64,000 nt of DNA from Photobacterium proteolyticum (GCF_001939735.1 NZ_MJIL01000083.1:1-64000); one strand, 5' to 3'; counted from the stretch's first letter, positions 1 through 8,898 are shown. Made by a program: numbers and translations. The notes: generated by a model from the sequence alone, not told the origin.

Positions 1-78
1 TTGAGCCGTATGCAGTGAAAGTTGCACGTACGGTTCTTAGAGGGGCGGCACTTGGTAACAAGTGTCGTCTACTCGACC
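1..78 (+). mobile_element. 3' end of a group II intron (domains V and VI), truncated by window edge
   Basis: Positions 3-36 fold as a 34-nt domain V: outer stem 3-9 with 30-36, inner stem 11-16 with 21-26, GAAA tetraloop 17-20, two-base bulge at 27-28, and an AGC triad at 4-6. This is the catalytic hairpin of bacterial group II introns. Positions 49-64 form the domain VI stem (CACTTG/CAAGTG) with a candidate branch-point A near 71; the intron probably ends near 76-78. The maturase/reverse transcriptase ORF would lie off the window to the left, so whether the intron is complete cannot be told. What follows (79-240) is the 3' flank and shows no recognisable gene. Confidence 0.85.
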
Positions 79-240
79 ATTCCTTGCTAGCGATACAGCT
101 CGCCAGTTAACCGCAGCATTGCTTTTCTTATTGAAGCTAGGATCCGGCTCCATTCAATTCGCACCCTGTTAATAAACGAAACGCTTGCGGATGAAGGGCT
201 AGGGATGCCAATTCGCCTATTTCAACTTACTGAATAATTT

Positions 241-579
241 TCAGTCCATTCGGGTAATAAAGGTTTGGTCGTCATCCACAAAAGCCACAAAGCCGCCGTG
301 ATAGATAAACACCCGACCACGCCCCTCAACTAGGCAGGCAAGCTGTGGGTTCAAATCTTCTTCATTATCCTGGCTTTGAAAAGTGCCGGTATCGGTGATT
401 ACGCCGCTGAGTGTAGGCAAATATCCATAAGTGCGCTTGGCTTGATCAATCAGGTTCAATTCGCTGGCGGTAGAGAAGCAAAAGGGGATCGCACCGGCTT
501 CTTCGATAAATATAGTTTTCAGTTCTTCAAAAGCTGTAATCACCAGCCAGTCGATGCCGTTAACATGATGGATAAACAT
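241..579 (-). CDS. hypothetical protein, 112 aa
   Basis: No family recognised. The protein is acidic and soluble, with no signal peptide or membrane segment, and its composition is that of a real protein (balanced hydrophobics, FIYHGGFVAFVDDDQTFI near the C-terminus reads like a beta-rich end). A weak purine-rich stretch (GAGAAA) precedes the ATG. It stands alone between the group II intron end and the YcxB-like gene, on the opposite strand to both, so context gives no function. A shorter overlapping ORF on the other strand is judged a shadow. Confidence 0.5.
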   Translation of the reverse strand: MFIHHVNGIDWLVITAFEELKTIFIEEAGAIPFCFSTASELNLIDQAKRTYGYLPTLSGVITDTGTFQSQDNEEDLNPQLACLVEGRGRVFIYHGGFVAFVDDDQTFITRMD

Positions 580-955
580 AGAGTTTCTCGGTAATTCTGA
601 TGCAGAGATTTTATCACTATCAGGGGAGAACGTAGTAGATATTTAGTTGCTAAAGGCGGCAATTCTGTGCCATTTCCAGACATTCACTAGGCCAACTTGA
701 AACACGTTTTTGTCCAACTGCGAGTCAGCTTAGTTGCTGCTGAGATTGTGTTTGCGCACCAGCTATCAGCTTTATATAGCACTACAGAGCGCCTAGGGTT
801 TTAGCTGGCTGATGCATCATTTAATACCAATTTGGATAGCAACTGGCTATGGTGTGAGTAGACCCTGTCGGTAGTAATGATTTACAAAAGAGGATAGAAA
901 CAGCTAAAGAAAAACACCGAGAAGCTATACAATACTCGAGTTGCGAGGTCGCAGC
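580..955. other. intergenic, no gene seen
   Basis: About 375 bases between the divergent unknown gene and the YcxB-like gene. No ORF with coding character, no strong hairpin and no integron attC-like structure was seen. It presumably holds promoters for both flanking genes, but no box stands out clearly. Confidence 0.4.
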
Positions 956-1003
956 ATGGGATACTCATTCACAGAAAACCTCAAAGTAGCCACATATGTC
1001 TAA
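956..1003 (+). CDS. possible 15-codon leader peptide overlapping the next gene
   Basis: An ATG at 956 has a good GAGG Shine-Dalgarno at 945-948 and encodes MGYSFTENLKVATYV, ending at a TAA (1001-1003) that lies inside the start region of the YcxB-like gene (ATG 996). The downstream gene itself has only a weak ribosome site, so translation of the leader could reload ribosomes onto it. This is an inference from spacing and overlap; the ORF is short enough to occur by chance. Confidence 0.25.
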   Translation: MGYSFTENLKVATYV

Positions 1004-1490
1004 AGATTTTGATTTCACCACAGAATACACCCTCGACAAGGCCTTTTTTGCAGAGTGTTATGATCAAACTAGTCGTCCTGTTGAATTCCCCAAAGCCTAT
1101 TTAAAAGGAATACTTTTTCTTCTTTTTGGGGTGGTTTTAGTAAAATTTGAGCTACTACCTAGCGGCTACGTTGGTTGGTTCTTTATTGTTTTGAGTATTA
1201 TTGAGGCGCTTAGTGTTTATTTTAAGAGAACCTGGTGGTTATGGCGACAAACACTTAGCATGAGCTCTGGCAGCAAAGTGGTATTTCATGTTGACTCTAA
1301 CGGTGTGAGTTATAAAAGCGGTAAAAACACCCGTAACATTGCCTGGAGTGAAATCGACCAACTTCAACAAAGCGATTTAGGTTTTATCCTTCATATGGGT
1401 AAACAGCGCCAATATGTCAGTAAATCTTGCTTAAATGATGAAGTGATCGCGTTCATGGTAGAGCAGCACGCAGTATCAAAAATGAACTAA
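996..1490 (+). CDS. YcxB-like membrane protein
   Basis: 164 aa. Two membrane segments (about residues 35-52 and 55-75: ILFLLFGVVLVKF and the WFFIVLSIIEALSVYF region) are followed by a cytoplasmic beta-rich domain whose pattern (VDSNGVSYKSGKNTRNIAWSEI then LHMG and a closing YVSKS) matches the C-terminal domain of YcxB-like proteins. Function of the family is unknown. Monocistronic by position: a 415-bp gap on the left and a terminator downstream. The stop codon lies within the first copy of a 14-bp tandem repeat. Confidence 0.65.
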   Translation: MSKDFDFTTEYTLDKAFFAECYDQTSRPVEFPKAYLKGILFLLFGVVLVKFELLPSGYVGWFFIVLSIIEALSVYFKRTWWLWRQTLSMSSGSKVVFHVDSNGVSYKSGKNTRNIAWSEIDQLQQSDLGFILHMGKQRQYVSKSCLNDEVIAFMVEQHAVSKMN

Positions 1491-1514
1491 CGTCAATGCA
1501 CTAACGTCAATGCA
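1487..1514. repeat. perfect 14-bp tandem duplication
   Basis: CTAACGTCAATGCA occurs twice head to tail (1487-1500 and 1501-1514). The TAA stop of the YcxB-like gene (1488-1490) is in the first copy, so the duplication left the protein unchanged. It looks like a replication-slippage event. Confidence 0.9.
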
Positions 1515-2071
1515 CGCTAAATAGAGGTAATGAAACGAATACGGTCAGGACTTCATTTTGCTTTTGATTAGAATGGTTGAGCTTCTAGCTAGGGGTGAAG
1601 AATCACGGTGAATATATTATTTACCCGCACAACGGTGGTACACACCTACCTGAATTGCTGATGGCTTCTTAAGTACAGCTAAATATGAGCTGACTTTTAA
1701 ACGGTCTGATATTTTGGCAGGCAAAGAGATACTGGAACTGAGTACCTCTTGCCTGTTTTTTATAATTTGTTTATGCCCATAACCTCTCATTATTTCAAAA
1801 ACGGGACTCCAAACCCGATATTATCTCCTGCATCGTTATACAATTTAGCTGAAAGGCGTAACTCAGAACTGGACAGAAGCGAGCCAGTCTATTTGGTCGA
1901 GATATACCTGCTAGAAAGCTTTCCATGTTCCAAATAGCAAAACGGCATCGCTTCTTTAAGCATATTTATCCTTACGCTGTGTTTGTATTAGTCCGAGAAC
2001 TGAATTTATATATTAAGGCGCTTTCACCTTGGTATTGATGATGCTGTGAGTAAAGTTTAAAGGTTGTGTAG
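1515..2071. other. intergenic, 557 bases, contains one terminator
   Basis: No gene recognised. A frame at about 1592-1672 reads a plausible coding tail (NHGEYIIYPHNGG) but has an in-frame stop just upstream and no start, so it may be a gene relic or chance. The strong terminator at 1718-1761 is more than 200 bases past the YcxB-like stop, which suggests that a longer 3' UTR, a lost gene or a small RNA ends there. Confidence 0.4.
1718..1761 (+). terminator. Rho-independent terminator
   Basis: CAGGCAA (1718-1724) pairs with TTGCCTG (1749-1755), with further partial pairing of the arms towards the loop, and six T follow directly (1756-1761). The nearest upstream gene is the YcxB-like one. Confidence 0.75.
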
Positions 2072-3973
2072 ATGAGAAGTTTAGGATTAAAAAAGGTACT
2101 GATTTTATCAGTTGTTCTTCTAGTTGGATTGTCCGTTTCTATTTCTAGCTATGTACTTTTTTTGCAAGAAAAACAGGGCTTAACCAATGATATTATTAAG
2201 AATGGTCAAGATTATGTTAAGGGGCAAAGTCTTGCTATCGAAAGTCTTATTAATGAAAAAGTGAATGGGCTGAGTGGGCTCGCCAAATTGTATAAAAATC
2301 AAGACTTTCAAGGTAGTAGTGATGAAATTATTCAACAAGCAAAAATTTTAGCGGCAACCTTTAATACTGGAAGTGCCGCGATTTCCTTTGAAGATGGTCG
2401 ATCGTTCTGGAATGTTGAGGCAGAAGATTATCCTGATCACTTGTATACAGGTGATGTTAGAAAATTAAGCTGGTATATAGAAGGACGCCAAGCGCCAGGG
2501 GTTACTGTCTCGGAGCCTTACCTATACGGAAGTACGTATTGGATAACTATTATTGAAAAAATTAACAATGGTGCTTTTTCCACGGATATGGAGTTGGGGT
2601 TTCTAAATGAAATCGTCAAAAGGGCCAATAATCTGCCGGGTACCACGGCTGTCATTTTAAATAGCGACACGACTATCCTGGCAAGTTCGTCACCAGATTT
2701 GGAACTAGGGAAGAAAGCGACCTCTTACCAGTGGTTTTCAACGTTGGCTAATAAAGCGGTGGATCAAGATAGTACAACGGAGACCTACCACGTTAATGGG
2801 GAAGAGAAGATATTTTTCTCACAGAGAATAAAGGCTGGAGACAAAAATTGGTATTTTTGTATTGGTATAAATGAATCGGTTGCGTTTGCTAAATTGGATG
2901 CTTCAGCTACTTCAGCAATAGTTATCACATCTCTAGCAGTTATCATCAGCATGCTACTTACTTTTGGTATCCTAAATATACTTTATCGTCCCATTATCGC
3001 CTTAAAACAGACAATTCTTGACTTATCCAGTGGTAATGGCGATCTCACTCAGCGCATTGAAGTTCGTACTGATGATGATTTGGGTCAAATATCTCAAGGT
3101 ATTAATCAATTCATTGAAAACCTGCAAGGTATGATGCTGGAGATAAAAAGTACAACGGTAGAGTTGCAATCTCATACTGAGCGCATGCGAGAGCAATCTA
3201 AAAAAAATGATGAGAATTTAAATTCACATTTAGCCGAAACTGAGCAAGTCGTTACTGCAATCGAAGAAATGAATTCAACAGCGGATGCGATGGCAACAGA
3301 TGCGTCTAATACTGCTGAAATTACGCAAAGAGCCAATGAGGTTGGTAGTACTTCACGTATTATTGCCGAACAATCAAAGAAAACCATTTCTGACCTTATC
3401 ACTGATGTTGATAGTGCCGTTGACAATGTTGCTCAAATGAGTGAAAAAACAGAAAACATTAATGGCATTTTAGAGGTAATAAATAGCATTGCTGAACAAA
3501 CAAACCTGTTAGCTTTAAATGCTGCAATTGAAGCGGCGCGCGCAGGCGAACAAGGCAGAGGTTTTGCAGTTGTTGCTGACGAAGTACGTAGCTTGGCAAG
3601 CCGTACTAAAGACAGTACAGAAGAGGTCGAATCCGCGCTAGAGTCTCTACTTCAAGGCACTCAAGATGTCGTGAAATCAATGGATAACACAAAATCTCGT
3701 TGTCAAGATACGATTTCTAGCTCGAGTGAGGTCGAAGAAAGCTTAGGTTCTATGAGCGATTTCGTGAATGATATTCATGATTTAAGCTCGCAGATCGCAA
3801 CTGCCGCTGAAGAACAAAGCTGCGTAACTCAAGAACTGACCCGGAACATGACAGAAATAAACAATATCGTTCGTGAATTAGAAGAGAATGGTAAGAGCGC
3901 TCTTCAAGAGGCTGATGATATTGCCAATTTAAATAAACAGCTTTCAGCTATTGTGGGACGTTTTAAATTGTGA
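2072..3973 (+). CDS. methyl-accepting chemotaxis protein
   Basis: 633 aa transmembrane chemoreceptor. TM1 at about residues 9-29, a periplasmic dCache-like ligand domain (about 40-275), TM2 (about 280-303), HAMP (about 304-357) and a cytoplasmic signalling domain to the C-terminus. The hairpin-tip signature is present ([20 protein letters not shown] followed by [20 protein letters not shown]), which contacts CheA/CheW. Ligand unknown. The gene stands alone with a terminator just behind it. Its position beside the choline BMC locus suggests, but does not show, a link to sensing the same substrate. Confidence 0.92.
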   Translation: MRSLGLKKVLILSVVLLVGLSVSISSYVLFLQEKQGLTNDIIKNGQDYVKGQSLAIESLINEKVNGLSGLAKLYKNQDFQGSSDEIIQQAKILAATFNTGSAAISFEDGRSFWNVEAEDYPDHLYTGDVRKLSWYIEGRQAPGVTVSEPYLYGSTYWITIIEKINNGAFSTDMELGFLNEIVKRANNLPGTTAVILNSDTTILASSSPDLELGKKATSYQWFSTLANKAVDQDSTTETYHVNGEEKIFFSQRIKAGDKNWYFCIGINESVAFAKLDASATSAIVITSLAVIISMLLTFGILNILYRPIIALKQTILDLSSGNGDLTQRIEVRTDDDLGQISQGINQFIENLQGMMLEIKSTTVELQSHTERMREQSKKNDENLNSHLAETEQVVTAIEEMNSTADAMATDASNTAEITQRANEVGSTSRIIAEQSKKTISDLITDVDSAVDNVAQMSEKTENINGILEVINSIAEQTNLLALNAAIEAARAGEQGRGFAVVADEVRSLASRTKDSTEEVESALESLLQGTQDVVKSMDNTKSRCQDTISSSSEVEESLGSMSDFVNDIHDLSSQIATAAEEQSCVTQELTRNMTEINNIVRELEENGKSALQEADDIANLNKQLSAIVGRFKL

Positions 3974-4016
3974 TGAAGTAAACTTAATTGGTTACCCGTA
4001 CTATTATTTATATATC

Positions 4017-4048
4017 AAAGCCTTGACGGAAGTTGAGGCTTTATTTTA
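4017..4048 (+). terminator. Rho-independent terminator of the chemoreceptor gene
   Basis: AAAGCCT (4017-4023) pairs with AGGCTTT (4036-4042) across a 12-base loop, followed by ATTTTA. It begins 43 bases after the chemoreceptor stop codon. Confidence 0.7.
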
Positions 4049-4407
4049 TGTCAACACTCCGGCTCGTCAGGCAAAAACATCTAATAATATGGGTATTTCC
4101 AACCTCCTCCTACACTATTAGAAATACCGATTTTAGATTAATCAGGAGTTTTCTTTCAGTACACACTCGTTTGTGCTCCTTCAGTCAATGCCGATAAGTC
4201 TAGGGGGGAGTTAATCGGTTAAAAAAATGCTGGCAAACTTTGGGGAAGAAATGTTTGAACGAGTTTATTCGAATAAAGCGGCAGTTTAATTGGCGGTTTG
4301 ATCTCGAAAAGCTGCTGGAAGAGCTAATTAATGCAAGTATCCGTACAGCGCCGATGCCCCAGCGTTTACTTAGACTGGCTGAGGCTCGGGGTGGTAATCA
4401 AGAAAAA
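4049..4407. other. intergenic between chemoreceptor and BMC locus
   Basis: No convincing gene. A hairpin with an 8-bp stem (GGTATTTC 4092-4099, GAAATACC 4121-4128) is present. A short open frame at about 4240-4422 runs into the 3' end of the converging shell gene; a second frame starts at 4227 and stops after 20 codons. Both read like chance or a decayed gene. This gap is the left edge of the BMC locus. Confidence 0.4.
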
Positions 4408-4683
4408 TTAAGCTTTAGGTAGGATTGTTTCTACTTCGCTATGTGGACGAGGGATAACATGAATACTTACAAGTTCACCTACATTTTTAGCAGCAATTGC
4501 GCCTGCATCTGTTGCTGCTTTTACAGCGCCAACATCACCACGCACCATAACAGTAACTAAACCGCTGCCAACTTGTTCACGTCCAACAAGTTCGACGTTT
4601 GCAGCTTTTACCATAGCATCAGCAGCTTCTATCGCGCCAACCAAACCTTTAGTTTCAACCATTCCTAGGGCATTTAAAGACAT
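4408..4683 (-). CDS. BMC-H hexameric shell protein (PduA/EutM-like)
   Basis: 91 aa, the normal length for a single-domain shell tile. It carries the BMC fold signature from the start ([20 protein letters not shown]), the pore-flanking strand region and the RPH motif before a short C-terminal tail. It tiles the facets of the compartment and its pore admits small metabolites. It lies 32 bases behind the minus-strand aldehyde dehydrogenase and is co-transcribed with it from the MerR-type promoter at 6287-6257. A close paralogue is at 21904-22179. At DNA level the two shell genes have diverged at many third positions, unlike the neighbouring dehydrogenase pair. Confidence 0.95.
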   Translation of the reverse strand: MSLNALGMVETKGLVGAIEAADAMVKAANVELVGREQVGSGLVTVMVRGDVGAVKAATDAGAIAAKNVGELVSIHVIPRPHSEVETILPKA

Positions 4684-4715
4684 GTTATTCTCACTTTTTG
4701 TTTAATTAGTTGATA

Positions 4716-6179
4716 TTAAGACATTTTTTTTAGTTCGTTAATGATCATTTTAGTGATCATATCTACATCTACTGACCCTTCTGTAGATGTTACGTCAGTA
4801 TCATTAGTGGGTGCATTGTTACTATAGGATAGGGATAGTTCCTCCGTATCATAAGCTACACGACGAATATCAAAAAGGTGCTCTGGTGTAACGTTGTCAG
4901 AAGTAGAACTTCCGCCTACCGCGCCACAGCCCAATGTAAACGACGGGAACAGATTCGTAGACAGGCCAACAGCTCCGTGAGTCGAAGGTGTATTGACCAA
5001 CATGCGTGATACCGGCTTTTTCAGGCCAAACGCACAGATAACAGACTCGTCCTTAGAATGGATAGCTAAAGAGTGACCTACACCCCCGTTATGAAGCAGT
5101 TTAATCGACAGCTCACAGGCTTCATTCCAATCTTCTACCGTGTAGTAGCCGATTAAAGCAGTCAGCTTCTCTTTCGAGAACGGATATGCAGGGCCAACAC
5201 CAGACTCTTCTCCGATAAGAAGTCGAGTATCTGATGGCACCGTAATTCCGGCTAAGTCAGCAATATACTTCGCGTCTCTGCCTACAATAGCGGGGTTCAT
5301 AGAGCCATTAGGGCGTTCCATGACTCTCTTCACGTTATCAAGCTCTGAGCCTTGAAGGAAATATCCGCCTTGCGCTTTAAGCGTTGCTCTCACCTGAGCA
5401 TCAATCACCTTATCGGTAATAATGGCTTGTTCAGAGGCACAGATTGTGCCGTTGTCAAAAGTCTTACTCGCCATTATTTTGGTTACAGCGTCATTGATAT
5501 CCGCTGTGCGCTCGATATAAACAGGAACATTACCAGCACCCACTCCAAGAGCCGGAGTTCCGGAGCTGTATGCAGCTTTCACCATACCTGGGCCACCGGT
5601 TGCCAGAATAAGGTCCACTTTTCGCATCAGCTCACCGCTGCCTTCAATCGTTGGGATATTCATGACGCTAACCATGTCTTCGCTTACACCACAAGAACGG
5701 AGAGTCTCACGGATAAGAGTGACGGTTTTCCCAATACATTTGCTTGCACTAGGGTGTGGTGTAAATACGATGGCATTACCTGACTTTAGGGAAATCAGGG
5801 ACTTATAAATAGTTGTAGAAGTCGGGTTGGTTGAAGGAACAATGCCCGCGATAACACCGGTAGGGACAGCGATTTCGATGATTTTCTTAGCAATATCGTT
5901 GTTAATCACCCCGATAGTTTTCATATCCTTAATGGCTTGGTACAGTTTTTCACTCGCCAATCGGTTTTTAGTGGTTTTATCTTCTACCTTACCAAACCCG
6001 GTTTCCTCGACAGCGAGTTGAGCGAGTTCGGTCGCCTGTTTAGTCGCTGCTTCAGCAATGGCTTTAACAATACTATCTACACGCTCTTGGCTTAGCTGAG
6101 CAAATTCATTTTGAGCGGAGCGAGCGGAGTGAACTAAAGCTCTCGCCTCTTGAATTGATAATAGATCTTTATCTACCAT
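4716..6179 (-). CDS. CoA-acylating aldehyde dehydrogenase, BMC type
   Basis: 487 aa. Oxidises acetaldehyde to acetyl-CoA with NAD+ inside the compartment. The catalytic Cys247 (GTICASE) and oxyanion Asn118 (PSTNPTS) are present, as is the glycine-rich ATGGPGMV nucleotide region. After residue ~449 a hydrophilic linker leads to a short amphipathic helix (DMITKMIINELKKMS), the usual form of a C-terminal encapsulation peptide. Residues 1-448 differ at only six positions from the dehydrogenase half of the fusion gene at 18033, and the DNA is near-identical in inverted orientation. It is the first gene of a two-gene unit (with the BMC-H gene) driven by its own MerR-type promoter. Confidence 0.93.
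   Translation of the reverse strand: MVDKDLLSIQEARALVHSARSAQNEFAQLSQERVDSIVKAIAEAATKQATELAQLAVEETGFGKVEDKTTKNRLASEKLYQAIKDMKTIGVINNDIAKKIIEIAVPTGVIAGIVPSTNPTSTTIYKSLISLKSGNAIVFTPHPSASKCIGKTVTLIRETLRSCGVSEDMVSVMNIPTIEGSGELMRKVDLILATGGPGMVKAAYSSGTPALGVGAGNVPVYIERTADINDAVTKIMASKTFDNGTICASEQAIITDKVIDAQVRATLKAQGGYFLQGSELDNVKRVMERPNGSMNPAIVGRDAKYIADLAGITVPSDTRLLIGEESGVGPAYPFSKEKLTALIGYYTVEDWNEACELSIKLLHNGGVGHSLAIHSKDESVICAFGLKKPVSRMLVNTPSTHGAVGLSTNLFPSFTLGCGAVGGSSTSDNVTPEHLFDIRRVAYDTEELSLSYSNNAPTNDTDVTSTEGSVDVDMITKMIINELKKMS
4836..6179 (-). repeat. left arm of a 1.34-kb inverted repeat (aldehyde dehydrogenase coding)
   Basis: Reverse-complement of this stretch is near-identical to 18033-19376, differing by scattered mostly synonymous bases. 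The match begins at the ATG of both genes and ends where the proteins diverge, about residue 448. The arms enclose roughly 12 kb that includes cutC, cutD, the regulator and the transporter. Confidence 0.9.
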
Positions 6180-6256
6180 TATTTACGCCTCATAATTATT
6201 ACGCGTTAAAGTTAATGTCGTTTAAGCCATATACTTTTTGGGCTTCTTTAACGAAA

Positions 6257-6287
6257 AGGGTATCCTTTCTCTTAAGGGGAAGGTCAA
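6257..6287 (-). promoter_or_regulatory. MerR-type promoter/operator for the aldehyde dehydrogenase-shell unit
   Basis: On the minus strand: -35 TTGACC (6287-6282), 19-bp spacer, -10 TACCCT (6262-6257). The spacer carries CTTCCCCTTAAGAGAAAG, an imperfect palindrome (6282-6265). A 19-bp spacer with an overlapping palindrome is the signature of promoters twisted into action by MerR-family activators. The same architecture recurs at 9015 and 12272. Confidence 0.8.
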
Positions 6288-6321
6288 CAATATGATTCAA
6301 ATAATGATGCCTATGTCAGAT

Positions 6322-7158
6322 TCAGTGTGTCACTACACGTTTAGCGGGTATCATAATTTCCGTCACATATTTGTCGCTATCTTTAGTCGTCCAATAATCA
6401 ATAACGTATCGTTCATAGCATTCGTCTGCTAGTGAATAGTTATTTAATTTTGCCCATGTTGCTATTTTTTCATAGGTTTTATTTATAGTAGAGTGACTTC
6501 CTATGTGGTAGCACCTAGCCATAGGCTGAGCGCCTATGAAAATGGTTTTCTCTGATGGGCAGGGAGTGGCTGTTTTTTGTAAAATACAAGTCTCTTTTGC
6601 TTCTCCTGTAACACGCGCTTGGTGAGATTTGAACTGTAATATCACAGGGCCTACAATATTAGCTTTCATCTTTTCGACATAATCTGTAAACTCGATATTA
6701 ATGACTGAAGCGCGAATGTTTTCATCAAAGCTTTGTTTTAAATATAGATAGTCATCACCTGAGAAAAATTGTATTGAAACATCTGTATTTTGATTCTCTT
6801 GAACACTTTTTGCTTCTAGTATCAGATTATACCAATCGTTTACTGAGTTATACCTAATTTCTAAGCCTTTCTGCTCTTCAAAGAGGTCGGACATTTTACG
6901 CTTGAATACCTCTTGCATGATATTATCAATATTATAATCGCTACAAGAAATTAGTTGATTCATTTCATCGAGTGTAAATCCCATTTGTTTATAGTACTTT
7001 ATAATGGGAATAAGAAACAGGCTATCATCAGTATAATAACGATAGTTGTTAGAATTAAATCTTTTTGGCTTAATTAGTCCGATTTTATCATAATAACGAA
7101 GTGCTTTAGTTGAGATATTACACAATTTGCTGACATCGCTAATTGAATATTTGTTCAA
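6322..7158 (-). CDS. MerR-family regulator with GyrI-like effector domain
   Basis: About 278 aa. N-terminal MerR winged helix (ISDVSKLCNISTKALRYYDK, then GLIKP and YRYY), a coiled dimerisation helix (about residues 75-120) and a C-terminal GyrI/BmrR-like effector-binding domain (about 125-275). Start chosen at a TTG (7158) because GGAG lies 9 bases upstream; an in-frame TTG at 7173 is the alternative. It is last in a minus-strand unit after the transporter and a small protein. Three promoters in the locus have MerR geometry, so it is very likely the BMC regulator. The inducer is probably choline or a product of its cleavage; that is inference. Confidence 0.88.
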   Translation of the reverse strand: MNKYSISDVSKLCNISTKALRYYDKIGLIKPKRFNSNNYRYYTDDSLFLIPIIKYYKQMGFTLDEMNQLISCSDYNIDNIMQEVFKRKMSDLFEEQKGLEIRYNSVNDWYNLILEAKSVQENQNTDVSIQFFSGDDYLYLKQSFDENIRASVINIEFTDYVEKMKANIVGPVILQFKSHQARVTGEAKETCILQKTATPCPSEKTIFIGAQPMARCYHIGSHSTINKTYEKIATWAKLNNYSLADECYERYVIDYWTTKDSDKYVTEIMIPAKRVVTH

Positions 7159-7230
7159 ACTAAATTTCTCCAAATTGTTTGTTATTATAAAGAGTTGAGA
7201 GTGTCATAGAACACCCTCAACTTATTCTTG

Positions 7231-7497
7231 TTAATCAATGATATAACGATTTATGGTTTTAGCACCTTCTTCATGTGCTCTAAAATACAAAATCAATTCA
7301 TCTTCTTTTGACATTTTGCTTCCGGCACTTTCGAGTAAACCGTTGGCTTCCGCAGTTAGTAAAGCCTCTAAAATAGCGTTTTTAGTAAAGGCTTTAAACG
7401 ACCCATACATTGGACTAAGTGTGTCCATTACTTCAACTGTGCTGGCCTTTTCAACTGTAGTGAAATATTTTAGTATCGCATAATTTAACGGTTTCAT
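7231..7497 (-). CDS. small uncharacterised protein coupled to the transporter
   Basis: 88 aa, no signal peptide or membrane segment. Predicted mostly helical, with a pattern that could be a winged-helix-like fold (EVMDTLSPMYGSFKAFTKNA then LLTAEANGLLES), but no family is firmly recognised. Its start overlaps the transporter stop by four bases (ATGA), so the two are translationally coupled, which implies a function linked to the transporter. Confidence 0.7.
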   Translation of the reverse strand: MKPLNYAILKYFTTVEKASTVEVMDTLSPMYGSFKAFTKNAILEALLTAEANGLLESAGSKMSKEDELILYFRAHEEGAKTINRYIID

Positions 7498-8597
7498 TGG
7501 TTATTATCCTTTTTGAATAAGTCCATTGGGTTCATAGCAATTACAAAAATACCAAAAACCATTATTATCGCTGCAACCCATGCAATCGGAGCCATTGTCC
7601 AACCCGCAATACCAAAGGCTATGCCCAGAACTAGCCAACAACATAAAGGTCCCCAGAAAGAAAACGTACCGTTACAAGCCATGCCTAACGGAGCACCACA
7701 CATAGCATTTCCTTTATACCAGAACATAAATGCACCATATGCCGCTAAGCCTGCTACAATGAAATATGGCATTGATTGAGAGTCAGCTAACGCTTGGAAT
7801 ACCATGGCAGTTCCATTTTCACCGGCAATAAACCCAAATATTGGAACCAGGAGAATCAAGTTAGTTAACCCTGAAGTAACTTGACGTATAGTGATACCGA
7901 TTTCTGGATCAATCATAGAAGTGCCGTAACCCGCTACACAACCTTCGATACCCCAAAATAGAGCGGCAAGGAAGCCAAAGAAGATACCTAACATTACGGT
8001 TGGAGAAGCGTCTGCATCTAGACCAGCAGTTCCGCCAATAAGAACACTAGCAAAAAAGCAGATTGCAATGCCTAGCATCATGCGAGCTGTTAGTTCTTGC
8101 TTGAAAATAACACGAGCTAAAACGGCACCAATGGCAGGGCACAGGGCACTAATAGGCACAACAATGGATCCGGCCATCTGTAAACCGACTACATAGGCTG
8201 TACTTGCCAAGGGGCCACCGATAATAGCTGATGCTATCATTATGGCTCCGGGTCTAGTTCTTATAGAGCGAGTAAAGTCACCTAGGCGACCACGTACGCC
8301 AGCAATGCCCAGTGCCCATATTGCACTAGATGAGTCAGTCAAAGCAGCACCAATGGCGGCAAGAAGATATGTTGTGGCGAATAAAGAGAGGCCGGAGCCT
8401 TCGCCATACCAAACATTCCAGATACCCATAGACATTGCTAGGGTCATGAAGGCCGTATAAAATCCGTATGAAAGCCCTGAAAACAGAGCGGTAGAAATTC
8501 CTTTGCGGCGAAAGTCACGTCGTAATTTTTTTTCTGCGCTATCGGAGGTAGGTGTGCTGATAGCACTATCTAAATCTAAAACTGTTGTTTTTTCCAT
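7494..8597 (-). CDS. DMT/EamA-like transporter
   Basis: 367 aa integral membrane protein with about ten hydrophobic segments after a 35-residue cytoplasmic N-terminus, organised as two similar halves as in the drug/metabolite transporter superfamily. Being first in the operon that ends with the regulator, and inside a choline BMC locus that has no recognisable Bet-type choline carrier, it is a candidate for choline uptake or for release of trimethylamine or ethanol; direction and substrate are inferred only. The family can include quaternary-amine carriers. Confidence 0.75.
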   Translation of the reverse strand: MEKTTVLDLDSAISTPTSDSAEKKLRRDFRRKGISTALFSGLSYGFYTAFMTLAMSMGIWNVWYGEGSGLSLFATTYLLAAIGAALTDSSSAIWALGIAGVRGRLGDFTRSIRTRPGAIMIASAIIGGPLASTAYVVGLQMAGSIVVPISALCPAIGAVLARVIFKQELTARMMLGIAICFFASVLIGGTAGLDADASPTVMLGIFFGFLAALFWGIEGCVAGYGTSMIDPEIGITIRQVTSGLTNLILLVPIFGFIAGENGTAMVFQALADSQSMPYFIVAGLAAYGAFMFWYKGNAMCGAPLGMACNGTFSFWGPLCCWLVLGIAFGIAGWTMAPIAWVAAIIMVFGIFVIAMNPMDLFKKDNNQ

Positions 8598-8882
8598 GTA
8601 TTAAATGCCCTTATAGATACTTTATTTATTGGTGTATTAGTATGTGGCTGTAGACATGAATGCTGAATATTCTCCTTAATTTAAGATGCTCTTATTCTTA
8701 ATATAAAGAATAGTATCGCTCATCTCATATTTACCCTTTTCTGTTAACTGAAAATTTACTTTATATTAACAAAAGGGTTGTTTCATAATTAAAAAAATAA
8801 CCTAATCTAATTGATAACTTATATATTAACTATCGCGACGATATACCCATTAAATGGAATATCAATTGATAGTGTTTTCCTT

Positions 8883-8898
8883 TGTGATATTTATCACG
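8883..8898. promoter_or_regulatory. CRP-like binding site
   Basis: TGTGATATTTATCACG fits TGTGA-N6-TCACA with one mismatch in the last base. It lies about 117 bases upstream of the -35 of the shell-operon promoter and about 285 bases upstream of the transporter start, so it could serve either unit. A role for catabolite control is plausible but unproved. Confidence 0.5.

Noticed and set aside
600..830. Integron attC/VCR-type site, expected in Vibrionaceae accessory DNA
   Set aside because: No GTTRRRY-flanked imperfect palindrome of the right layout was found here or near the intron.
4240..4422. Open frame of 60 codons beside the BMC locus
   Set aside because: Alternative start, no good ribosome site, overlaps the 3' end of the converging shell gene and has no recognisable sequence.
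5352..5783. 143-codon frame antisense to the aldehyde dehydrogenase
   Set aside because: It is a shadow of the coding strand; its mirror at 18429-18842 exists only because the gene is duplicated.
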